Position numbers and translations under genes: made by a program. A stretch of DNA of 7,728 nt from an uncultured Eubacteriales bacterium. GTDB lineage: Bacteria > Bacillota > Clostridia > Monoglobales > Monoglobaceae. The notes beneath the pieces were generated by a model. It was not told where the DNA came from, searched no databases, and was given only the letters and a program-made list of their open reading frames with translations. Positions 1-5,617 of this stretch are shown here, in pieces (the stretch's first letter is position 1; the number at the start of each line of letters is the position of its first letter). Where the stretch lies: the NCBI GenBank assembly GCA_900555375.1, contig USLC01000029.1, positions 1 to 7,728 on the forward strand. The letters run 5' to 3'.

Positions 1-1384
1 CGCCGCCGCATCCCGCTGCCATGCAGAGATACGTCGCGGTCTCAATGCGGTCGGGAAGAATCGTATACGTCGCGCCGTGGAGCTTTTTGACTCCGCGGAT
101 GGTGATATCGCCCTTTGCGCGGATATTCTTGTTTCTGCCGTTATTCTGACCGCTTAAGCTAAGCGTTACGTCCTCGGGAATATTGATAATCAGGTCGCTT
201 TCCGAATTTATACACGGGCTTGCGCCGTCTACTCTCATATTGTTTGCCACGACGGTAAGCTCTGTATCTTTTAAAATATTAAGCGTTTTTTCACTTGCGA
301 TATACTCGGCATATGCGTCATTTGCACTTGAAGACGCGATATAGCCGTCACCGCTTTTGGCAAGATATCTCATTTCTCCACTGAGGGTAACGGGTGTGTT
401 TGCATTGTTTAAAACTGTTATCTCATAGCCCGACATACGCTCAAATCTGACATATCTGTCATCTGATTGCCCTTGAGAATGAAAATCCGTATTGCCGTCG
501 TTTCCTTTAAGTCTGTCCTGATCCTTCGCGCTTGTCTCGGGCGCATATTCAAATTCCTTTGCCCATTTTTGTTCATAATAGTCCGGCACGGATAATCTTC
601 CGCTTCCTATATCATAAAGCTTTTTGTTATCGGGCTTGCTTGACGAATTATTTCTTCCGCGCAATAAAAGCGAGCCGCCGTTTAAGTTAACATTCTCTGC
701 TTTTATAAACGTTGTGTAGTTGTGTTCAAGATAGAAATATCCTAAATTATATGTCGTCTCATACGCGTCAAGAGTTCCGCCGTTCAGCGTAACCGTTCCG
801 CCCGAATATATTCCGTACGACTGTAATCCTCCGTCCTTCTTTCCCGAGGGATTTGCCGTCACCCTCAGCATACCCTTTTGAGTGCCGTTAATTGTCAAAT
901 CGCCCTCTACGTGTATGCCCTCCTGGGCGGCATCCTTAGGAGACTGACGGTCAAGATACAACAGATTTACATAACCTTCAAGGTCAATGGTTAGACTGCC
1001 GTCAGCGTAGATACCGTAATATTTTTCGTTTGATATATCACCGTCGCCATTCGTATCGATTTGCTTAAGAGGCATACCCACATCCCACGGGTTGGTTGTG
1101 ATGTCTCTTCCCGATTTAAACGTAAGCCTTCCCGCCTGCGCGTCAAACTGTGCAAGGACAGACCACGTTCCGCCCGAACCGTTATCTGATGCGGAAGCCT
1201 TTACGGTGGTGCTTTGTGCGCCCTCTGCCTTTCCTATAAGAAGATAAGGCGTGCTTGAATCAAGCTTTTCTCCGCTGTAATACATCTCGCTTGCTGCGGC
1301 TGCGGCACTGACCCTGACGGGGATTGCCAATACTGCCGCGGCAGCCATACACATACTTAAAATAGCAGATATTATTTTTTTCAT
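1..1384 (-). CDS. Secreted protein with beta-solenoid-like strand repeats, possibly carbohydrate-binding (partial paralog, 3' end outside window)
   Basis: The gene starts at ATG 1384 and is open to the left edge: 461 codons without a stop, ending ...CMAAGCGG. If it matches its neighbour (712 residues), some 250 residues are missing. It has a signal peptide (MKKIISAILSMCM, an alanine-rich core, VSA with cleavage near residue 27). The first part closely copies the upstream gene: over residues 72-179 I count 92 of 108 identities by hand against residues 79-186 of the neighbour. Shared units include EKYYGIYADGSLTIDL (120-135), EGIHVEGDLTING (155-167) and YGIYSGGTVTLNGG (190-203). After about residue 315 the two diverge strongly, although scattered matches (A-E-Y, LKDT, S-D-L-x-x-N-I) show they remain homologous. 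It should be exported, and a carbohydrate-binding role is inference. It follows the neighbour by 77 bases, across a strong stem-loop. Confidence 0.85.
   Translation of the reverse strand, partial: MKKIISAILSMCMAAAAVLAIPVRVSAAAAASEMYYSGEKLDSSTPYLLIGKAEGAQSTTVKASASDNGSGGTWSVLAQFDAQAGRLTFKSGRDITTNPWDVGMPLKQIDTNGDGDISNEKYYGIYADGSLTIDLEGYVNLLYLDRQSPKDAAQEGIHVEGDLTINGTQKGMLRVTANPSGKKDGGLQSYGIYSGGTVTLNGGTLDAYETTYNLGYFYLEHNYTTFIKAENVNLNGGSLLLRGRNNSSSKPDNKKLYDIGSGRLSVPDYYEQKWAKEFEYAPETSAKDQDRLKGNDGNTDFHSQGQSDDRYVRFERMSGYEITVLNNANTPVTLSGEMRYLAKSGDGYIASSSANDAYAEYIASEKTLNILKDTELTVVANNMRVDGASPCINSESDLIINIPEDVTLSLSGQNNGRNKNIRAKGDITIRGVKKLHGATYTILPDRIETATYLCMAAGCGG
449..1285 (-). repeat. Diverged direct duplication, copy 2 (N-terminal module of the partial secreted protein)
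   Basis: This segment encodes residues 34-312 and aligns with 2623-3489. The alignment needs only small in-frame gaps: P-I near residue 60, three residues around the YFYL segment, and short gaps near the SVPD and QDRLKGND segments. Similarity drops sharply beyond the left end of this segment. Confidence 0.85.
1025..1057 (-). other. Acidic DxNxDGD loop, possible calcium site, in the partial paralog
   Basis: Residues 110-120 read D-T-N-G-D-G-D-I-S-N-E, matching the loop in the other paralog at all but one position (I for T). Conservation of the acidic residues between copies is consistent with metal binding, but it is also what a recent duplication alone would give. Confidence 0.35.
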
Positions 1385-1388
1385 AATG

Positions 1389-1396
1389 CCCTCTCT
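1389..1396 (-). promoter_or_regulatory. Ribosome binding site of the left-edge secreted protein gene
   Basis: On the minus strand the sequence reads AGAGAGGG, four bases before the ATG at 1384 (about six bases from the AGAGG core). This is a moderate match, weaker than that of its paralog, and it sits just downstream of the stem-loop at 1422-1455. Confidence 0.65.
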
Positions 1397-1421
1397 TTCC
1401 GATTTATAACAAAAGAGTTTG

Positions 1422-1455
1422 TCAAGGCTAAGCGGCGACCGCCGCTTAGCCTTGA
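1422..1455 (-). terminator. Perfect 15-bp stem-loop after the first secreted-protein gene; terminator or attenuator
   Basis: The two arms (1422-1436 and 1441-1455) are perfectly complementary over 15 bp, nine of them G-C, with a four-base loop (GGTC on the minus strand). The stem starts 6 bases after the TAA stop of the upstream secreted-protein gene. On the minus strand it is followed by CAAACTCTTTTGTT, a poor and delayed T-run. On the plus strand no T-run follows. It could be a leaky terminator or a 3'-end stabilising hairpin that lowers expression of the next gene relative to the first. Only 37 bases lie between it and the next start codon, leaving little room for a separate promoter. Confidence 0.7.
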
Positions 1456-1461
1456 TTAATG

Positions 1462-3600
1462 TTAATCCGTTACTGTTGTGTCTGTTGTTTTTGCCGCGTA
1501 ATACGTTCTTACTTTTTTAAGAGGTTTAAGACCGTCTGACGTGCTCCATACATAAACTTTAACGCTGCTTCCGCCGCCGATTATCATTTCTTTTTTATCG
1601 CCGTTCGCCTTTCCGCTGAATGATGCAACAGATGTAAGAACTCCGTTTGCGTCACTTGCTGCCGCTATTACAAATACATCGGGGTCTGCTGCTGATTCGT
1701 CAGCTTTTGCAAGAGTAATCTTAACAGTATTTGCAGTCGGGTCAACAACATTATCATTATTTAATCCTATCGAGGTAACCGCAACCGTTTTGTCCGCGGT
1801 TGAAACCTCCATATAGGTCGAGGTCTTCATATTATCATAGGTATAGTCATAAAGCTTATCACTTGCTTTGAGGTTTCCCTTCCAATCATATGCATTTGTA
1901 TTATCAATCTCTATGTTACCCGTAAATGAATCCGCCGCATTCGGAATAGAAACTTTTGCCTCGATAACCCCTCCGATAAGGTAGCCCGCCGCCTCATTGT
2001 CTGTCGGAGCAAGTCTCTTTCTGAGTTTAAGGCTTGCGTCCGTGCCGACTGTAAGTTTATTCGCGTATATTACGTTTGACTGCGGATACTTTGCACTTGT
2101 TGCACCATCACGCTCTCTTGCTATAAACAGCGTAGCATCAACATCGCCGAATTTCAGTTCTCCTCCGCTGTAAATAACGGCGGAAGCAAATCTGTCGCTT
2201 GCATTATCTTTGTCTTCCACAGCATCGCCTTCTATACGCCCTACTAAGCTTCCTCCGCCCGTGATTGTTAAATCACCGCTGACATATACACAGGTTGCCC
2301 TTGTATAGGGCCATTCATACTCTGCTGCCGAGTATAACGCAACCTTTTTATTATTTATATTTACTGTTAAGTCGGAATCGGATTCTATAATGTTGGCAAT
2401 ACCTTTTGCTTTGTAGCTAAGCGAAGTATCTTTTAAAAACTTAAGTTCTTTTGTAATCGTTCCTTCAGAATCTCTTGTTATATCATACTCGGCTGAAGCA
2501 TCCTCCGAAACATCGCTTACGGTTACTGTATTATTATCTCCGATATGCAGATACTTCTTATCTCCGCCAAGCTCCTGCCCCATAACTTTGATTCTAAAGC
2601 CTTTATCTATAGGCGCATATTTTACATACACATCTCCGTCGGTCTTTGATGTGTTGAATGTTGTGTTTCCGTCATTTCCTTTAATTCTGTCTTGGTCTGT
2701 GCCGCCGTCTGTTCTGTCAGGCGCATACTCAAATTGAGATGCCCATTGCTGATTATAAGAATCAGGAACATTTATTGCATCCGTATTTTCTGCTCCTATA
2801 TCGTGAAGCTTTTTATTGGTTGCAAGACTTGCAGAATTGTTTCTTGCACGAATATAGAGCGAACCGCCGTTCAGCTTAACGTCATTTGCCTTTATAAGCG
2901 TTGTATAATTTTGATGAAGATAAAACGGATTACTGTCTAAGTGCCACGTTGTTTCATAAACATCAATTATACCGCCGTTTAAAATAACATTGCCGCTTGC
3001 ATATACGCCATAGGACTGAAGGCTTCCGTTCTGTTTTCCCGCAGGGTTCGCCGTCACTCTAAGCATACCTTTTTGCGTACCGTTAACTGTTAAATTTCCC
3101 TCAACGTGTATACCCTCCTGTCCAAAGTCCTTCGGCTGCTGACGTTCTAAGTACAACAAATTCACATAACTTCCGAGGTCAACTGTGAGGTTTCCGTTTG
3201 CATATATTCCGTAATATTTTTCGTTTGATGTGTCACCATCGCCATTCGTATCTATTTGCTTAAGAGACATACCCACATCCCACGGGTTGGCTGTGATATC
3301 TCTTCCCGATTTAAATGTAAGTGTTCCTGTCTGCGCGTCAAACTGCGCAAGAACGGACCACGTTCCGTCAGAATCGTTATCTGCCGCAGAAGCCTTAACC
3401 GTGATGGGGGTGGTGCTTGTGGCATCTGCCGCCTTTCCCATAAGAAGATAAGGCGTGGCAGAATCAAGCTTTTGACCGCTGTAATATACATATGTTGCCT
3501 TGTTTGAAGCCTCTGCTTCGTCTGCCGAGACCGTAATACCTATTGCAAATACAGAGATTGTCATACAAATACTTAAAAGTGCGGATATTAATTTTTTCAT
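1462..3600 (-). CDS. Secreted protein with beta-solenoid-like strand repeats, possibly carbohydrate-binding (complete paralog)
   Basis: This 712-residue protein has a signal peptide: MKKLIS, a hydrophobic core, then VSA with predicted cleavage after residue 26. It should be exported. I do not recognise a named family with certainty. From about residue 125 to 520 it carries recurring strand-like units of the form 'G-I/V-Y-x-x-G-N/D-L-T-V/I-x-G'. Examples are YYGIYANGNLTV (129-140), EGIHVEGNLTVNG (162-174), YGVYASGNVILNGG (198-210) and CVYVSGDLTITGGG (437-450). Such units usually fold as a parallel beta-helix or solenoid, as in carbohydrate-binding secreted proteins of Clostridia such as Cthe_2159-like proteins. 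An acidic loop D-T-N-G-D-G-D (117-123) could bind calcium. The C-terminal part (about 615-695, with KVYVWSTSDGLKPL) resembles an Ig-like end domain frequent in clostridial secreted proteins. No LPXTG sorting signal, SLH domain or C-terminal membrane helix is seen, so it is probably released or held non-covalently. It is paralogous to the next gene. Function is inferred from context only. Confidence 0.85.
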   Translation of the reverse strand: MKKLISALLSICMTISVFAIGITVSADEAEASNKATYVYYSGQKLDSATPYLLMGKAADATSTTPITVKASAADNDSDGTWSVLAQFDAQTGTLTFKSGRDITANPWDVGMSLKQIDTNGDGDTSNEKYYGIYANGNLTVDLGSYVNLLYLERQQPKDFGQEGIHVEGNLTVNGTQKGMLRVTANPAGKQNGSLQSYGVYASGNVILNGGIIDVYETTWHLDSNPFYLHQNYTTLIKANDVKLNGGSLYIRARNNSASLATNKKLHDIGAENTDAINVPDSYNQQWASQFEYAPDRTDGGTDQDRIKGNDGNTTFNTSKTDGDVYVKYAPIDKGFRIKVMGQELGGDKKYLHIGDNNTVTVSDVSEDASAEYDITRDSEGTITKELKFLKDTSLSYKAKGIANIIESDSDLTVNINNKKVALYSAAEYEWPYTRATCVYVSGDLTITGGGSLVGRIEGDAVEDKDNASDRFASAVIYSGGELKFGDVDATLFIARERDGATSAKYPQSNVIYANKLTVGTDASLKLRKRLAPTDNEAAGYLIGGVIEAKVSIPNAADSFTGNIEIDNTNAYDWKGNLKASDKLYDYTYDNMKTSTYMEVSTADKTVAVTSIGLNNDNVVDPTANTVKITLAKADESAADPDVFVIAAASDANGVLTSVASFSGKANGDKKEMIIGGGSSVKVYVWSTSDGLKPLKKVRTYYAAKTTDTTVTD
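2623..3489 (-). repeat. Diverged direct duplication, copy 1 (N-terminal module of the complete secreted protein)
   Basis: This segment encodes residues 38-326 of the complete paralog and aligns with the segment at 449-1285 of the partial paralog. Long stretches are nearly identical at DNA level, for example around CCCACATCCCACGGGTTGG (plus-strand reading), found at both 3272-3290 and about 1077-1095. The copies point the same way, about 2.2 kb apart. Confidence 0.85.
3220..3252 (-). other. Acidic DxNxDGD loop, possible calcium site, in the complete paralog
   Basis: Residues 117-127 read D-T-N-G-D-G-D-T-S-N-E. The D-x-N-x-D-G pattern is typical of calcium-binding loops (EF-hand, dockerin, thrombospondin type 3). 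The glutamate that would complete an EF-hand is one position early (11 instead of 12), so this is not a canonical EF-hand. The loop is kept in the other paralog (1025-1057). Confidence 0.35.
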
Positions 3601-3731
3601 TATATTTACTCCTTCTTTATTCCATGTTTCAAAAGGAAATCCGTCCACAGGGAATAATATTTTCCCAGCAGGTGAATCTCTCTTTTTCATTTAACTCATT
3701 TTATCTAAACTTTTTAACTACCTCTTTTAAA
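3601..3731 (-). other. 131-base gap between the transporter genes and the secreted-protein pair
   Basis: No gene is supported here. It holds the ribosome binding site of the next gene and a small inverted repeat, GGGAA-7 bases-TTCCC (3650-3666), without a T-run on either side that would make it a terminator. I could not find a paired -35/-10 that I would defend. Whether the secreted pair has its own promoter or is read from the transporter transcript is therefore open from sequence alone. Confidence 0.5.
3609..3616 (-). promoter_or_regulatory. Ribosome binding site that fixes the start of the complete secreted protein
   Basis: On the minus strand the sequence reads AGAAGGAG, eight bases before the ATG at 3600. 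The same frame is open upstream to another ATG at 3690, but that one has no Shine-Dalgarno match. It would also put 30 unrelated residues in front of a clear signal peptide. The start at 3600 also matches the start of the paralogous gene (MKKIISAILS against MKKLISALLS). Confidence 0.9.
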
Positions 3732-4615
3732 TCAACCCTTTACCGCGCCGATTGTCATACCTTGTATAAAATACTTCTGGAAGAAGGGATATGCAACAAG
3801 CACAGGCCCTGCCGCCACAAGACAAAGCGCCATTCGCGCGCCCTCCTGCGGCATTTCTTCCATATCGAGCGATGCTCCCGTTTGCCTTGCCGCCTCTTGA
3901 ACCTCTTGTATATTTGTCAGCATATTCTGCATCAAAAACGCAAGCGTATACTTCTTTCGGTCAGTTATGTAAAGCATAGGCGCCGCCCAATCGTTCCATT
4001 TGCCCAGAGCTATAAACAATGCAATTGTCATAATTCCCGGAATGGCTATCGGAATGACAAGCCTAAAGAATACCAAAAGCTCGCCCGCTCCGTCAAGCTT
4101 GCCCGATTCTATAATAGACGTGGGGACGGATGTTTCAAAAACGATTTTAAAACCATAACGTTCCACGCGCTTATCGCCCCGGGTATAATCAGCACGGCAA
4201 GAGTATTGGACATATGCAGCACATTTGCCTTTATTAAATAGGTCGCCGCGATTCCTCCGCCGAAAAGCATTGTAAAATACGAGAAAAACGAAAACGCGTT
4301 TCTGTACTTAAAGTCGAGTCTTGATATGACATACGAGTACATCGCCGTAATAAGTACACCGAGGATTGTTCCCGTAACGGTTACAAATATTGTTACTCCG
4401 TACGCTCTCATAATAACTCCGGTCGAGCCAAACACATATTTATAAGCGTCAAGGCTGAGCTTGCTTGGGATAAGTCTGTAGCCGTATTCGTAAAGCGCAC
4501 TTTCATCGGTAAACGATATACTAAGCGTCAGCAATATCGGAAAGACACACGCTGCACAAAGTAAAATGAAAAATATGTTTATCACTATGTCTACCGCTTT
4601 GTTATTTTTATTCAT
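3732..4615 (-). pseudogene. Carbohydrate ABC transporter permease, LplC/UgpE type, split by a one-base frameshift
   Basis: This is the second channel subunit of the importer, but the reading frame is broken. From ATG 4615 the frame gives 168 residues, starting MNKNNKAVDIVINIFFILLC. It runs through three to four membrane helices to AWNVMVLKSF, then reads KHPSPRLL and stops at TAG 4109-4111. The rest of the family sequence lies in another frame: ETSVPTSIIESGKLDGAGEL, then FFRLVIPIAIPG, two more helices, and the C-terminal FFQKYFIQGMTIGAVKG with stop TGA at 3732-3734. Adding one T to the run of five Ts (plus-strand A5 at 4137-4141) joins them as ...VLKSFFETSVPTSIIES..., exactly the expected family text, for a 294-residue protein of normal length. 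The EAA loop (I-I-E-S-G-K-L-D-G-A, about residues 168-177 of the rejoined protein) is only in the second piece, so the first piece alone could not couple to an ATPase. A sequencing or assembly error is as likely as a real mutation. Confidence 0.85.
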
Positions 4616-4625
4616 ACTATGTATC

Positions 4626-4632
4626 CCTCCTT
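4626..4632 (-). promoter_or_regulatory. Ribosome binding site of the second permease, overlapping the stop of the first
   Basis: On the minus strand the sequence reads AAGGAGG, a full Shine-Dalgarno match, ten bases before the ATG at 4615. It overlaps the TAA of the preceding permease (4631-4633), which points to translational coupling and to roughly equal amounts of the two channel subunits. Confidence 0.85.
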
Positions 4633-5581
4633 AAAACAGTCCTGTTTCGCTGTCTATCAATTTTGCCACTTTATTTGCGCTGACAACCAGAACAAATCCC
4701 ACTATTGACTGAACAAACGAAGCAGCTGACGCCATTCCCATAGAAAGCGAGCCGGAATCGGTTACCAGATTGTATACGTATGTGGAAATTACATTGGTTG
4801 TTCCGTAAAGCGCAGGCTGATTCATAGGCAGCTGATAGAAGAGACCCATATCCATATTAAGTATCGAGCCGACCTTCATAATAAGCATAATAACAAGCAT
4901 CGGCTTTATGGACGGTATCGTCACATAGATTATTCTCTGCCACAGGTTTGCTCCGTCTATTTCGGCTGCTTCATACTGCTCCATATCTATGCCGGCTATC
5001 GCCGCGGTGTAAATAACGCTTTCATAACCCCAGCCCTGCCAGAAGTGAGCTATTATAAGTATTGCAGGCCAAACGCTTGGCGTTTGATACCAATTTATCT
5101 CATTTAAGCCAAGCATCGGCATAATTGTACGGTTCATAATACCGTTCTCTAAGCTCAAAAAGCCAAAGAGAAGATATGCTATAATAACCCAAGACAAAAA
5201 GTGAGGCATAATCATTATTGTCTGATAAACCTTTTTTGCCATCTTGCTTCGTATAAGGTCAAGCGCAACCGCCAGCGCAACTGCCAGAATCATTCCCACA
5301 AAGAGGAATACCGCGTTGTATGCAAGCGTATTTATAACTGCCTGAAGCAGGTCAGATGACTTTAACATAAACTTAAAGTTATCAAGCCCCGACCACGGCG
5401 ATAAGAAGATACTTTGACGGTAGTTTATCTTTTTAAATGCCAGAACCAGTCCGAACATAGGAAGATAGTTAAAAAGCAAGTAGAGTATTACTCCCGGCGC
5501 AAGCATAAAGAACAGCGTTTTGTTCCTTTTAAACTCTTTTACGATGCCGTCGCTGCCATGCGATTTTTTTGTTTTGTCCAA
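4631..5581 (-). CDS. Carbohydrate ABC transporter permease, LplB/UgpA type
   Basis: This 316-residue integral membrane protein forms one half of the translocation channel of a CUT1-type sugar importer. A basic N-terminal tail (residues 1-21) is followed by about six hydrophobic segments, at roughly 22-48, 81-109, 121-142, 171-195, 226-245 and 285-303. The first has the family signature LFFMLAPG...NYLPMFGL. The EAA loop that docks on the ATPase is intact: YEAAEIDGAN at residues 203-212, then IPSIKP at 222-227, with the expected glycine at 210 and proline at 223. The C-terminus ends in SETGLF, resembling the short tails of LplB/YteP relatives. Translation probably starts at TTG, with a GGGAAGGG ribosome site upstream. 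The gene follows the solute-binding lipoprotein by 36 bases. Its stop codon overlaps the ribosome binding site of the second permease, so the three are very likely one transcript with coupled translation. The cargo is not identifiable; YteP-like relatives carry pectin-derived oligosaccharides in Bacillus. Confidence 0.92.
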   Translation of the reverse strand: MDKTKKSHGSDGIVKEFKRNKTLFFMLAPGVILYLLFNYLPMFGLVLAFKKINYRQSIFLSPWSGLDNFKFMLKSSDLLQAVINTLAYNAVFLFVGMILAVALAVALDLIRSKMAKKVYQTIMIMPHFLSWVIIAYLLFGFLSLENGIMNRTIMPMLGLNEINWYQTPSVWPAILIIAHFWQGWGYESVIYTAAIAGIDMEQYEAAEIDGANLWQRIIYVTIPSIKPMLVIMLIMKVGSILNMDMGLFYQLPMNQPALYGTTNVISTYVYNLVTDSGSLSMGMASAASFVQSIVGFVLVVSANKVAKLIDSETGLF

Positions 5582-5589
5582 AGTAATGT

Positions 5590-5599
5590 CACCCTTCCC
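5590..5599 (-). promoter_or_regulatory. Ribosome binding site placing the first permease start at a TTG codon
   Basis: On the minus strand the sequence reads GGGAAGGGTG, ending 8 bases before a TTG at 5581. No ATG or in-frame GTG lies between the upstream stop codon (5618-5620) and residue 26 of the permease. Starting at residue 26 would remove the cytoplasmic tail and part of the first membrane helix. TTG at 5581 is therefore the best start, and an in-frame ATT at 5587 is the only near alternative. Confidence 0.6.
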
Positions 5600-5617
5600 G
5601 TATTTTTGTATTACTTT

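Noticed and set aside
3650..3666. Inverted repeat GGGAA-7 bases-TTCCC upstream of the secreted pair
   Set aside because: The 5-bp arms in AT-rich DNA are expected by chance, there is no T-run, and no known operator matches. It could be a regulator site but nothing supports it.
3601..3690. In-frame extension of the complete secreted protein upstream to an ATG at 3690
   Set aside because: There is no Shine-Dalgarno sequence before 3690 and a strong one before 3600. The extension would bury the signal peptide 30 residues inside, and the paralog starts at the position equal to 3600.
3732..4166. Independent 144-residue gene starting at GTG 4166
   Set aside because: It lacks a ribosome binding site, starts in the middle of a permease domain, and its sequence continues the family alignment of the upstream fragment. 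It is the second half of a frameshifted permease.
3543..4241. Open plus-strand frame of 232 codons
   Set aside because: It lies antisense to the permease and to the signal-peptide region of the secreted protein, is rich in Arg, His and Cys without domain character, and has no plausible ribosome site. It is a shadow of the real genes.
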